DNA of 64,000 nt from NCBI RefSeq assembly GCF_000166355.1, contig NC_014652.1:464001-528000 (forward strand), given 5' to 3'. The notes beneath the pieces are model-generated. The model worked only from the letters and a program-made list of their open reading frames with translations. It did no database searches and had not been told where the DNA came from. Shown one piece after another: positions 20,622 through 29,532 of this stretch (its first letter is position 1; each line of letters opens with the position of its first letter). The translations under genes and the position numbers were made by a program. This DNA is from Caldicellulosiruptor hydrothermalis 108. GTDB lineage: Bacteria > Bacillota > Thermoanaerobacteria > Caldicellulosiruptorales > Caldicellulosiruptoraceae.

Positions 20622-20670
20622 GACAAATTGAACAAGATATAATATATTTTATTTAGCGTAAACGATTACG
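20622..20670 (+). promoter_or_regulatory. ABC-transporter promoter with LacI operator
   Basis: TTGACA near 20622, a 17-base spacer and TATATT, followed directly by the operator CGTAAACGATTACG (20657-20670), placed to block RNA polymerase. Confidence 0.65.
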
Positions 20671-20689
20671 ATAGGCATCAAAAATAATT

Positions 20690-20761
20690 GCCTGGTCTAA
20701 CAAAAAGTATTTAGAACCAGACCAGGCATAAAAGTGGTATTATCCCATAATATGGGATAAT
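20690..20761 (+). promoter_or_regulatory. two inverted repeats in the transporter leader
   Basis: GCCTGGTCT (20690-20698) pairs with AGACCAGGC (20719-20727) without a following U-run. A near-perfect 23-base dyad with half-sites ATTATCCCATA and TATGGGATAAT lies at 20739-20761. Both lie in the 5' leader, just before the Shine-Dalgarno AAAGGAGG. Their role is unknown: RNA stabilisation for the first, a second regulator for the second. Confidence 0.55.
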
Positions 20762-20817
20762 ATACAACTCCCCATTCTATATTATACCATAAACTTACTA
20801 AAAGGAGGTATTTTTAA

Positions 20818-22095
20818 ATGAAAAGATTTATTGCTGTGGTCATTTTAATTGCGATGAGTGTTGGCTTATTTTTAGCTTTTGGCCCTGCTGATTCTAATGC
20901 CGCTTCTAAAAAGCAGGTCACAATCACCTATGTGCGTGGCAAGGACGAAACTCACGCTACAGAAAAGATTATCAAAGAGTTCATGAAGAAAAACCCTGAC
21001 ATCAAGGTAATCTACAAAGAAAACCCATCTGACACAGGTCAAAATCATGACCAGCTTGTGACAGTACTGAGCGCTGGTGGTTCTGACATTGACGTGTTTG
21101 ACATGGACGTTATCTGGCCAGCCGAGTTTGCTCAGGCAGGCTACACACTTCCTCTTGACAGGTTTATAAAGAGAGACAAAATTAATTTAAACGATTATAT
21201 CAAAGGAACAATTGATGCTGCAAGGTTCAAAGGTCAGATGTGGGCATTTCCAAGATTTATTGATGCAGGACTTCTTTATTACAGAAAAGACATTGTTCCT
21301 CAAAATGAGCTTCCAAAGACATGGGATGATTTGATTAAAGTTGCTAAAAAGTACAAGGGTAAAAAGGGTACAAAATATGGATTTTTGATGCAAGCAAAAC
21401 AATATGAGGGTCTTGTTTGTGATGCGATAGAGTATATTGCTTCATATGGCGGCAGAGTTGTTGATGAGAGTGGAAATATAGTGGTGAATAACAAAGGAAC
21501 AATTGATGGACTTACCATGATGAGAAAGGTTATAACATCCGGGATTGTTCCACCAAACGTGAATACATTTACAGAAATTGAAACACATACTGCTTTCATA
21601 AACGGTCTTGCAGTGTTTGCAAGAAACTGGCCTTACATGTGGGCAATGGTCAATGGTCCACAGTCAAAGGTAAAAGGAAAAGTTGGAGTTCTTCCACTTC
21701 CAGCAGGTTCAAAAGGTTCAGCTGCAGCTCTTGGAGGCTGGATGGTTGGTATTAACAAATACACAAAAAATCCTGAAGCTTCCTGGAGACTTTTGAAGTT
21801 CCTTGTACAAAAAGAAGGACAGAAACTTATGGCTATTTACAACGGAAATGTTCCTGTTTACAAACCACTTTTCAATGATAAAGATGTTATAAAAGCTAAT
21901 CCGCTAATAGGCGATAAGAAGTTTGTTGAAGCTATTTTAGCTGCTGTTCCAAGACCTGTATCACCAATTTATCCAAAGATTTCAGATGTTATGCAGATTG
22001 AGCTTTCAAATATTGTAAATGGCAAGAAAGATGTAAAGACAGCTGTCCTTGATTTAGACAAGAAGTTAAAAGAGCTTGTAAAGACTCAAAAATAA
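20818..22095 (+). CDS. sugar ABC transporter substrate-binding protein (family 1)
   Basis: A 425-residue secreted binding protein. Residues 1-28 are a signal peptide (hydrophobic VVILIAMSVGLFLAFG, then SNA-AS). No lipobox cysteine is seen, unusual for a Gram-positive binding protein, so anchoring may be indirect or the protein may be free in the wall. The mature part has the family 1 pattern: ITYVRG, FDMDVIWPAEFAQAGYTLPL, LLYYRKDI, PKTWDDLIKVAKK and ALGGWMVGINK. It captures an oligosaccharide for the two permeases that follow. Confidence 0.9.
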   Translation: MKRFIAVVILIAMSVGLFLAFGPADSNAASKKQVTITYVRGKDETHATEKIIKEFMKKNPDIKVIYKENPSDTGQNHDQLVTVLSAGGSDIDVFDMDVIWPAEFAQAGYTLPLDRFIKRDKINLNDYIKGTIDAARFKGQMWAFPRFIDAGLLYYRKDIVPQNELPKTWDDLIKVAKKYKGKKGTKYGFLMQAKQYEGLVCDAIEYIASYGGRVVDESGNIVVNNKGTIDGLTMMRKVITSGIVPPNVNTFTEIETHTAFINGLAVFARNWPYMWAMVNGPQSKVKGKVGVLPLPAGSKGSAAALGGWMVGINKYTKNPEASWRLLKFLVQKEGQKLMAIYNGNVPVYKPLFNDKDVIKANPLIGDKKFVEAILAAVPRPVSPIYPKISDVMQIELSNIVNGKKDVKTAVLDLDKKLKELVKTQK

Positions 22096-22175
22096 AAGGC
22101 AATTCTTAATATTGTGAGTTGGCAGGCTTAAAATCCTTTTAAGCCTGCCAATCAAGTTTAAAGGGGAGGGAAAAG

Positions 22176-23459
22176 ATGGACAGAAAGGAAAAACTGTTTG
22201 GATATTTGTTTTTACTACCTGCGGTTTTGATATTTATCTTTGTTGCAGTAATTCCTCTTGTGCAGGTTTTTGTCTTCAGCTTATTTGACATTCAGCTCAA
22301 CAACCCAACAAAAAGCGAGGTTTCTCTTTCATACAAGATAGATGTTGAAAACTATGCCAACACTCTTTTTACAGCTTCTTCGATAATTGATGGTATCAAT
22401 ATTGAGTCTTTAAATGATAGTCAAAAAAAGACAATTGCCAGAATAAAATCTCTATTGCCTATGATGGAAAAAAGCATTTTTAACACAAAGACCAGAATTG
22501 ACAGGCTCAACAAGGTAAATGACCTTTTAAATAACTTTCAGCCGGTAGATAGCAAGCTAAAATATCTACCAGTGGCTGCTAAAGAGATAAATCAATATAA
22601 TGCATATGTAGATAAAATTATAAACCTTACAAACTCTTTGCCAAACACGCAAGAGATGAATGATTTAAAACAGGCAATTTTAGCGTTTGACCAGGTGATA
22701 GTTAAACCAAACTTTGTTGGTCTTCAGAACTATAGCTACTATCTAAAAGATTCAAGGCTTTTCTCAGCCGTAAAAAATACACTTTTGTTCACAGTTGTAA
22801 CAGTATTTTTTGAACTTGTTTTTGGTCTGATGCTTGCAGTTGTTATGCACAAAGTAGCAAACCTGAAAAATGTTTTCAAAAGCATTGTTCTTTTGCCCTG
22901 GGCTATTCCAACAGTTATATCAGCTTTGATGTGGAAGTTTATGTATGACGGTCAGGTTGGCATCTTGGCAAAGTTTTTTGCAGACATTGGACTTATCAAA
23001 AGCCCGGCAGACCTTTTATCAAGCACTACAAACGCAATGATAGCTGCAATGACAGCCGACATCTGGAAAACAACACCCTATATTGCAATTTTGCTTGTTG
23101 CAGGACTTCAAACAATTCCGGAGTCGCTGTATGAAGCTGCAAAAGTGGATGGAGCAAATGCGGTGTATCAATTTTTCAGGATTACACTACCGATGTTAAA
23201 ACCAACCATACTTGTTGCCCTGCTTTTTAGAACTTTGGATGCATTTAGAGTATTTGACCTGATTTATGTTTTGACTGGTGGCGGACCTGCAAACTCAACA
23301 GAGACAGTCTCTATCTACACTTACAAAACTCTATTTAACCAGCTTGACTTTGGAAGAGGTTCGACTTTGGCAGTTTTGATTTTTATAATGGTGACAATCA
23401 TAAGCTTTATCTATATAAAAATCCTTGGCGCTGAGGTATTCTCACATCAAAAGAGGTGA
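22176..23459 (+). CDS. sugar ABC transporter permease, MalF type with large extracytoplasmic loop
   Basis: A 427-residue permease. The first membrane span is at about 10-32. A long helical extracytoplasmic region (about 40-185) precedes the remaining spans, as in enteric MalF P2. The cytoplasmic EAA loop is EAAKVDGANAVYQFF at about 320. It pairs with the next gene to form the channel. No ATPase gene is in the operon, so a shared MsmK-type ATPase elsewhere is expected. Confidence 0.9.
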   Translation: MDRKEKLFGYLFLLPAVLIFIFVAVIPLVQVFVFSLFDIQLNNPTKSEVSLSYKIDVENYANTLFTASSIIDGINIESLNDSQKKTIARIKSLLPMMEKSIFNTKTRIDRLNKVNDLLNNFQPVDSKLKYLPVAAKEINQYNAYVDKIINLTNSLPNTQEMNDLKQAILAFDQVIVKPNFVGLQNYSYYLKDSRLFSAVKNTLLFTVVTVFFELVFGLMLAVVMHKVANLKNVFKSIVLLPWAIPTVISALMWKFMYDGQVGILAKFFADIGLIKSPADLLSSTTNAMIAAMTADIWKTTPYIAILLVAGLQTIPESLYEAAKVDGANAVYQFFRITLPMLKPTILVALLFRTLDAFRVFDLIYVLTGGGPANSTETVSIYTYKTLFNQLDFGRGSTLAVLIFIMVTIISFIYIKILGAEVFSHQKR

Positions 23460-23468
23460 TAGGATAAA

Positions 23469-24320
23469 ATGAAAAACAAGAAGAAACTGACAGGCGAAAA
23501 GATTGCAAAGATTGTTATGAACATAATAATTGTGCTGGCACTGATTGTAATTTTGTTTCCTTTTTACTGGCTACTTCTTACATCAATAAGACCAAAAAGT
23601 GAAATATTCAATATTTCATCCCTGATAACGCTAAAGCCTCATATTGGCAACTACAAGATGGTGTTTACCGAAAGACCATTTGCCAGATACATTTTAAACA
23701 GCTTTGTAATTGGTCTTGAGACAACAGTTATATCAATTGTGATTGCCAGCTTTGCAGCATATGCAATTGCAAAAACAAATATCTCACCTAAGATAAAAAA
23801 CCTTGTTTTGAGTCTTTCATTGGCTGTTTCAATGTTTCCACAAATTACAATTGTATCTCCTATTTACGTTATGGTAAAAAACTTAGGGCTTAGAAACAGC
23901 TTTTTTGGGCTTTTGATTCCATACACCACATTTTCACTGCCACTTGCAATCTGGTATCTGACAACATTTTACCAGGGTGTCTCTCATGAAATTGATGAAG
24001 CAGCAAAGATTGACGGGTGCAACACATTCCAGATTTTTTATAAAATTATAACGCCTCTCATAGCACCGGGAATATTCACTGCAGCGATTTTAATTTTTAT
24101 CTCTGCATGGAATGAGTTTTTGTTTGCCCTGGTCATCAACACAGACGATATCTGGAGAACAGTATCTGTTGGAATTGTCATGTTCCAAGGACGATTCACA
24201 ATTCCTTGGGATGAGATTTCAGCAGCTGCAATTGTGGTAATGATTCCGCTTGTGCTTATGGTATTTGTATTCCAGCAAAGGATTGTGTCGGGTCTTACTG
24301 CTGGTGCTGTGAAAGAATAA
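23469..24320 (+). CDS. sugar ABC transporter permease, MalG type
   Basis: A 283-residue permease with six predicted spans, the first at about 15-37 and the EAA loop DEAAKIDGCNTFQIFYKI at about 175-195. It starts nine bases after the previous stop codon, with AAAGAGGTGATAGG upstream. A terminator AAAACCTC/GAGGTTTTT (24355-24375) ends the operon. Confidence 0.92.
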   Translation: MKNKKKLTGEKIAKIVMNIIIVLALIVILFPFYWLLLTSIRPKSEIFNISSLITLKPHIGNYKMVFTERPFARYILNSFVIGLETTVISIVIASFAAYAIAKTNISPKIKNLVLSLSLAVSMFPQITIVSPIYVMVKNLGLRNSFFGLLIPYTTFSLPLAIWYLTTFYQGVSHEIDEAAKIDGCNTFQIFYKIITPLIAPGIFTAAILIFISAWNEFLFALVINTDDIWRTVSVGIVMFQGRFTIPWDEISAAAIVVMIPLVLMVFVFQQRIVSGLTAGAVKE

Positions 24321-24354
24321 GAATTTGTAGGGGCTATTCTGAAAGGAGTTTTTG

Positions 24355-24375
24355 AAAACCTCAACAGAGGTTTTT
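24355..24375 (+). terminator. terminator after the ABC transporter operon
   Basis: AAAACCTC (24355-24362) pairs with GAGGTTTT (24367-24374) around a four-base loop and ends in T residues. Confidence 0.75.
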
Positions 24376-24538
24376 GACCTTTTAGCCCATTTTGATATCA
24401 ATTTTAGGATGATGGGAGGCTTAAACAAACGAGTATTATTAGTGAGATGCTGCTTGTATGCTCTTTGTCTTTATGGTATAATTTTAAACAGAAGAAAAAA
24501 CTATAGCTGGATAAAAATTAATTATAAGGATGAAGTAG

Positions 24539-25528
24539 ATGCAGCAGAAAGTACCGCATAACCAGTATGATTTGACGTTCAAAAGATTATTTCAATTCAA
24601 GGAAGTATTTTTAAACTTTTTAAGGAGCAATATAAATAGAGAATGGGTAAATAGAATAGATGCTGAGAGTTTAGAGTTTGTTGACAGGAGTTTTATTAAG
24701 GACGAGTTTGTAGAAAAAGAAGCAGATGTCATATATAGAGCAAGATTAGAAGATACGGACATATACTTTTATGTCTTAATAGAACCACAATCCACTGCAG
24801 ACAAAAGTATGCCGAGAAGATTGTTTGAGTATATGAGCTTGGTATGGAAAAGACACATGGAAGAGAAGGCAGATGAGTTATTTCCGCCAATTGTTCCGAT
24901 AGTGCTGTACAATGGTAGAAGCAGCTGGAACATACCGACCCAGATATTTAAAGGTTTTGATATATTCAAGGATGATATGTTTAACTATATCCTGGTTGAT
25001 GTAAACAGGCTTGATGATGAAAAGCTAAGAAGTAGGTTAGACCTTTTAAGTATTATTCTTTATTTAGAAAAGTCAAGAAGAAATGCAGAGGAGTTTGTAG
25101 AAAAGCTCAGTGAAGTGTCAGAATATGTTTGTAAGTTACCACAGCCGCAGCTAAAAGTGTTTTGTTCATGGCTGCTCAGGATAGTAAAACCGCAGGTGAG
25201 AGAGGAGATGAAAAGCAGAATAGATGAATTATTGGAGAAGATAGAAGCTGAGGGGGTGGAAGATGTGGGTGAGTTTATATTCAATGTTCAGCAGCTGATA
25301 CAGGAGTATTACAAAGAGGCAGAAGAAAAAGGCAAAGAAAAAGGCTATGAAGAAGGCATACAGGAAGGTATACAGAAAGGTATACAGGAAGGTATACAGC
25401 GAAAAGAAGAAGAAATTGTTAGAAGGCTTATTCAAAAAGGGTTTGATGATAATTTTATAGCTGAAGCAACTGGAGTTGAGATTGAGAGGATAAAGAAGAT
25501 AAGAGAAGAATATACGAAATATTCTTAA
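24539..25528 (+). CDS. Rpn family recombination-promoting nuclease (PD-(D/E)XK)
   Basis: A 329-residue protein of the Rpn/transposase_31 family. NQYDLTFKRLFQFKEVFLNF is the typical opening. EADVIYRA and YFYVLIEPQSTAD give the Asp...Glu-x-Gln variant of the nuclease core (about 60-85). A tandem tail of GIQE/GIQK units (about 271-285) sits before a small C-terminal helix-turn-helix-like region. Rpn proteins are DNA endonucleases that raise recombination; some act in phage defence. A promoter with TGGTATAAT near 24475-24482 precedes it. A paralogue lies at 48486. Confidence 0.85.
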   Translation: MQQKVPHNQYDLTFKRLFQFKEVFLNFLRSNINREWVNRIDAESLEFVDRSFIKDEFVEKEADVIYRARLEDTDIYFYVLIEPQSTADKSMPRRLFEYMSLVWKRHMEEKADELFPPIVPIVLYNGRSSWNIPTQIFKGFDIFKDDMFNYILVDVNRLDDEKLRSRLDLLSIILYLEKSRRNAEEFVEKLSEVSEYVCKLPQPQLKVFCSWLLRIVKPQVREEMKSRIDELLEKIEAEGVEDVGEFIFNVQQLIQEYYKEAEEKGKEKGYEEGIQEGIQKGIQEGIQRKEEEIVRRLIQKGFDDNFIAEATGVEIERIKKIREEYTKYS

Positions 25529-25596
25529 TTTTCCTTTGCTATTTTCAAATATCTGTGTTATAATAAAAGCAACAAATTCAAACTTTCTCCAAAACA

Positions 25597-25642
25597 AAGG
25601 CGTTTTGGGGCGATGAGCTTCAAAGCGCCTTTAATTTTTTTG
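25597..25642 (+). terminator. terminator-like hairpin in the leader of the chemoreceptor-like gene
   Basis: AAAGGCG pairs with CGCCTTT, followed by AATTTTTTT. It lies between a promoter (TTGCTA, 17 bases, TATAAT ending near 25564) and the gene at 25672, so the leader may be attenuated. It may also simply end Rpn transcription. Confidence 0.6.
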
Positions 25643-25671
25643 TAAAACTTTTTTCAGGGGGGTTTTGCAAG

Positions 25672-27231
25672 ATGCAGGTTGTATTGACTATCTTGGGTGC
25701 GTTTGCGCTATCAGTTGTATTTTCTGTTCTGATTTTAAAAATTTTTGTTGACAAAACACTTTCAATTTTGCATGGCAAGAACAACCTCAACGCAATTGAA
25801 AAGCTCTTTTTGAAACCTGTGAAAGACTGGGCAGCATCTTTTCAAGGTTTTCTAAGTGAGATATTTAAAGAGATCGACCTTGCGTACAACAAGATTTTAT
25901 CAGTTGCTTATGACATTGAATCAAGCGCAGAAAAGAACCAGCAGCAATCCAATATTGTGCTAACAAATAGCAAGGACATTCAAACTTCTATATCAGGGCT
26001 TCTGGTAGGCTTGAAGCTTGTTCTCCAGCACATTGAAAGCGCATATGAAAATGTCTCAAGCCTTGAAGAATTCATGACTCATTTCAAAGAAAAAAACCAG
26101 AATATTCAGGAGGACATTCAAAAACTGCTTGCTGAGGTTTCAACCGATTTGGAAAGTATGGTTTCAGAAAATACAGCATACACCCAGAAAATGGCAGACC
26201 AAATAACCAAGCTCAAGACTGTTTTCAAAAAGGTAGAAGATTTTCTTGGCACAATTGTGAAAATTTCAGAGCAGATAAACATCCTTGCACTGAACGCTTC
26301 TATTGAGTCTGCAAAACTTGAGAGTGTGCTTGGCGAGAATTTCAAAACAGGCTTTCATGTAATTGCTGACCAAATCCGAAAACTTTCAAATGACACAAAA
26401 TCAACTGCAGACGAGATTGGAGACTTTATCATCGAGATTTCTGGCATAGTTGATGGAATTTCAAGCCTCAGCGAGAAAAGTAAGGATATTATATCAAGGC
26501 AGGTAGAGTATGGCAAGACTACTTTCCAGAAACTAAATCAAGTATCTCAGCTTGTTGACTACATAAACAAGAAGATTTCACAAGCATCAGAAAAACTTTC
26601 TGTCCAGTACTCTATTGTGAATGACCTTAAGCACTATGTAACAAGGCTGGAAAATAGCTACATCGCTGTCGATAGTAGCACCAACAAAATTTTAAGTTCT
26701 GTAGAGGTAAGTAAAAAAATTGCAGAAAGGCTTATGCGGCTTATGAACAGGCTTGTTGACGTGTGCAGGGAGTTTGAGTCTGTCAGAAATGACATCTCAG
26801 CAAAGATCACAAAGAGAGTAGAGATAGAGGTAAACCAGCAGCGTGTTGCAGAGGCTATCGAGACCATTGAAAATGAGGTGATTCCGCAACTTGTTTTAAG
26901 CTGGCAGAAGGAGCTCAATCATAAAGAGGTTATAGACCAAAGTCTTCAAAAGTTTTCTAATATATTTGAGGCTCTGTGGACAAACAACCCTGATGGAACG
27001 TTCATCTACTCAAATCCGCCGGAGGGCATAGAAAACGCAAAAGTCAGGGAGTGGTTCACAAAGGCAATGGCAGGTCACACATATGTATCTTCTGCTTACA
27101 TCTCAGCCATCACAAGAAACTACTGCATCACAATTTCTATGCCTGTATATGACGGCTTTGGCAGGCTTTTGGGTGTGATAGGTGCAGATATAAAGCTCTC
27201 AATTGTGAAATGTTCACAAACAGGTTTGTAA
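25672..27231 (+). CDS. methyl-accepting chemotaxis-type protein with C-terminal sensor fragment
   Basis: A 519-residue protein with one N-terminal membrane span (5-27). A receptor signalling core follows, with [20 protein letters not shown] at about 200-220 and coiled coils. The last 110 residues (WTNNPDGTFIYSNPPEG, then GHTYVSSAYISAITRNYCIT and GFGRLLGVIGADIKLS) look like a Cache/PDC sensor. That order, with the sensor after the signalling domain, is the reverse of the usual chemoreceptor. The protein would sense inside the cell. The start follows TCAGGGGGG. Confidence 0.8.
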   Translation: MQVVLTILGAFALSVVFSVLILKIFVDKTLSILHGKNNLNAIEKLFLKPVKDWAASFQGFLSEIFKEIDLAYNKILSVAYDIESSAEKNQQQSNIVLTNSKDIQTSISGLLVGLKLVLQHIESAYENVSSLEEFMTHFKEKNQNIQEDIQKLLAEVSTDLESMVSENTAYTQKMADQITKLKTVFKKVEDFLGTIVKISEQINILALNASIESAKLESVLGENFKTGFHVIADQIRKLSNDTKSTADEIGDFIIEISGIVDGISSLSEKSKDIISRQVEYGKTTFQKLNQVSQLVDYINKKISQASEKLSVQYSIVNDLKHYVTRLENSYIAVDSSTNKILSSVEVSKKIAERLMRLMNRLVDVCREFESVRNDISAKITKRVEIEVNQQRVAEAIETIENEVIPQLVLSWQKELNHKEVIDQSLQKFSNIFEALWTNNPDGTFIYSNPPEGIENAKVREWFTKAMAGHTYVSSAYISAITRNYCITISMPVYDGFGRLLGVIGADIKLSIVKCSQTGL

Positions 27232-27356
27232 GGTTTAATGTAGAAAAATTTAAGCAAAAGTGCTACAATAAATGCTATGCGCCTTTTGTTAAAAAATTGA
27301 CCAAAAATAAAATTGGCGATAAAATTCAAAGCAGGTGGTAAAAGGAGTTGGAAAAA

Positions 27357-28748
27357 ATGAAAAGAATTTATATTACAGAAACCGTTTTAAGGGATGCCCA
27401 GCAGTCACTGATTGCAACAAGAATGCCTTATGAAGATTTTGAAGGAATTTTAGAGAAAATAGATAAGGCGGGGTATTATTCTATTGAGTGCTGGGGCGGT
27501 GCAACCTTTGACTCATGTCTTAGGTACTTAAATGAAGACCCTTGGGAGCGCTTGCGAAAGATAAGATCAAAAGTGAAAAACACAAAGCTTCAGATGCTTC
27601 TTCGCGGGCAAAACCTTTTGGGGTACAGACACTATCCAGACGATGTTGTGAGGATGTTTGTTCGAAAATCTATTGAAAATGGAATGGATATAATAAGGAT
27701 ATTTGATGCTTTAAATGATCTGCGAAACATTGAAGTTGCAGTTGATGAGACAATCAAAGCAGGCGGTCATGCACAGGGCACAATTGTGTATACCATAAGT
27801 CCAATCCATAACCTTGAGATGTACGTAAAAATCGGAAAAGAACTTGAGAGCATGGGCGTTCACTCCATCTGCATAAAAGACATGGCAGGTATCATGAGTC
27901 CTAAAGAGGCATACGAGCTTGTAAAGGCTTTAAAAGAAAATGTAAAGATACCGGTTTTCCTTCACACACACTCAACAACTGGGCTTGGGATATTGACATA
28001 CCTCAAAGCAGTCGAAGCCGGTGTTGATGGAATTGATACAGCAATTTCGAGCTTTTCAGGTGGCACATCTCAGCCGCCAACAGAGACGCTCAACTATGCA
28101 CTAAAGCAGATGGGGTATGATACAAACTTAGATAGCAAACTTTTAAAAGAGATAAACGACTTTTTCAAGCCTGTAAAAGACAAGTTTATAAAAAACGGAA
28201 TTTTGAATCCTTTTGTTCTTTCAACAGACACAGATGCACTCATCTACCAGATTCCAGGTGGCATGCTTTCAAACCTCATTGCTCAGCTAAAACAGCAAAA
28301 TGCTTTGGATAAGCTTGATGAGGTTTTGATGGAGGTACCAAGGGTAAGAGAGGATTTAGGCTATCCGCCGCTTGTCACACCTATGAGCCAGATGGTTGGG
28401 ACGCAAGCTGCTGCAAATGTGCTTGCCGGTGAGAGATACAAGGTGATTTTGAAAGAGGTAAAGGCATATATAAGAGGAGAGTATGGAAAACCGCCTGGGA
28501 AAATAAATCCTGAGCTTGTAAAAGAGGTGCTTGGCGATGAGAAGCCAATTGAAGGAAGGTTTGCAGACACATTAGAGCCCGTTTTCGAAAAGACAAAGGA
28601 GCAAGTCAAAGATTTTGCAAGAAGCGATGAGGATGTTTTGTCTTACATTCTCTTCCCTCAGGTTGCTGAAGAGTTTTTGAAAAACAGAGGCAAAAAGAAA
28701 GAGTCAAGAGAAAGAAAGATTGAATATACAATAGAAGGAATATCATAA
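27357..28748 (+). CDS. oadA: oxaloacetate decarboxylase alpha subunit / pyruvate carboxylase subunit B
   Basis: A 463-residue carboxyltransferase. ITETVLRDAQQSLIATRM is the family opening. The metal-site motif is VFLHTHSTTGLG and the lysine loop is KDMAG. It ends without a biotin domain; that domain is a separate gene (29164). It moves CO2 from oxaloacetate to biotin. Gamma, biotin-carrier and beta subunits follow, so the four genes form a Na+-pumping decarboxylase complex at the membrane. ATG 27357 follows AAAGGAG; an in-frame TTG lies nine bases earlier. Confidence 0.92.
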   Translation: MKRIYITETVLRDAQQSLIATRMPYEDFEGILEKIDKAGYYSIECWGGATFDSCLRYLNEDPWERLRKIRSKVKNTKLQMLLRGQNLLGYRHYPDDVVRMFVRKSIENGMDIIRIFDALNDLRNIEVAVDETIKAGGHAQGTIVYTISPIHNLEMYVKIGKELESMGVHSICIKDMAGIMSPKEAYELVKALKENVKIPVFLHTHSTTGLGILTYLKAVEAGVDGIDTAISSFSGGTSQPPTETLNYALKQMGYDTNLDSKLLKEINDFFKPVKDKFIKNGILNPFVLSTDTDALIYQIPGGMLSNLIAQLKQQNALDKLDEVLMEVPRVREDLGYPPLVTPMSQMVGTQAAANVLAGERYKVILKEVKAYIRGEYGKPPGKINPELVKEVLGDEKPIEGRFADTLEPVFEKTKEQVKDFARSDEDVLSYILFPQVAEEFLKNRGKKKESRERKIEYTIEGIS

Positions 28749-28776
28749 AAATTTTCTGAGCAAGAAGGTGAAATAA

Positions 28777-29133
28777 ATGGAATACTCTACCTTAGGCGAA
28801 AGATTCATCCTTGGTCTTGAAGTGACAGTTATCGGAATGCTCATTGTCTTTGCTGTGCTTGCGCTTTTGTGCGGAATTATAAGCCTTTTATCAAAGGTTT
28901 TGCAGAGGTTCGAAAAGCCAAAGAAGGCTACCGAAAGCGAGCTTTCTTCTCTTGAAATAGACGAGACGCAGGAGTACAAGCCCGTAGAGAAGACAGGTTT
29001 TACATCTGGCGAGGTGAATGTATTGGATGCCGAGGACGAAGAGGTTGCAGCAATCTTGGCTGCAGTTGCATTTGATTCTGACATTCCACTTTCTGAACTG
29101 AAAATAAAATCAATAAAACGACTAAAAGAATAA
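28777..29133 (+). CDS. oadG: oxaloacetate decarboxylase gamma subunit
   Basis: A 118-residue protein with one membrane span (about 12-36, EVTVIGMLIVFAVLALLCG) and an acidic tail ending LKIKSIKRLKE. Size, topology and position between the alpha and biotin subunits identify OadG, the small anchor of the pump. Confidence 0.85.
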   Translation: MEYSTLGERFILGLEVTVIGMLIVFAVLALLCGIISLLSKVLQRFEKPKKATESELSSLEIDETQEYKPVEKTGFTSGEVNVLDAEDEEVAAILAAVAFDSDIPLSELKIKSIKRLKE

Positions 29134-29163
29134 AAAATTTTTCTGCGGAGGGTGATTTTGATT

Positions 29164-29514
29164 ATGAAGTACATTGTAACAATCAACGGCAAAAAGTTTG
29201 AGGTTGAGGTTGAGAGGGTTTCAAATGGAAATGGTCAAGTTGATGTTTCTAAAGATTCAAAAAAAGTTTCAAACAATGAAATTTCAAAAACTATCTCTGG
29301 CGGGATAAAAGTTTCTGCTCCGATGCCGGGTAAGATTCTATCTGTCAACGTCCAAGAGGGACAGAAGGTCAAGAAAGGCGATGTGCTTTTCATCTTAGAA
29401 GCAATGAAGATGGAAAACGAGATTATGGCGCCAGAAGATGGTATGGTCGAAAAGGTTTTAGTATCAAAAGGTTCACAGGTTGCAAGTGGTGATATACTGG
29501 CAATCTTAAAGTAA
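29164..29514 (+). CDS. biotin carboxyl carrier subunit of the decarboxylase
   Basis: A 116-residue protein with a C-terminal biotinyl domain; the biotinylated lysine is in ILEAMKMENEI. A linker rich in Ser and Lys separates it from an N-terminal segment YIVTINGKKFEVEVE. It carries CO2 between the alpha and beta subunits. In-frame GTG and TTG codons at 29152 and 29158 are other possible starts; GGAGGG sits 13 bases before the ATG. Confidence 0.9.
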   Translation: MKYIVTINGKKFEVEVERVSNGNGQVDVSKDSKKVSNNEISKTISGGIKVSAPMPGKILSVNVQEGQKVKKGDVLFILEAMKMENEIMAPEDGMVEKVLVSKGSQVASGDILAILK

Positions 29515-29532
29515 AAGGGAGGATAACAAAAG

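Noticed and set aside
25597-25642. GEMM (c-di-GMP) riboswitch before the chemoreceptor-like gene
   Set aside because: Only a terminator hairpin is seen. The conserved GEMM aptamer sequence is absent.
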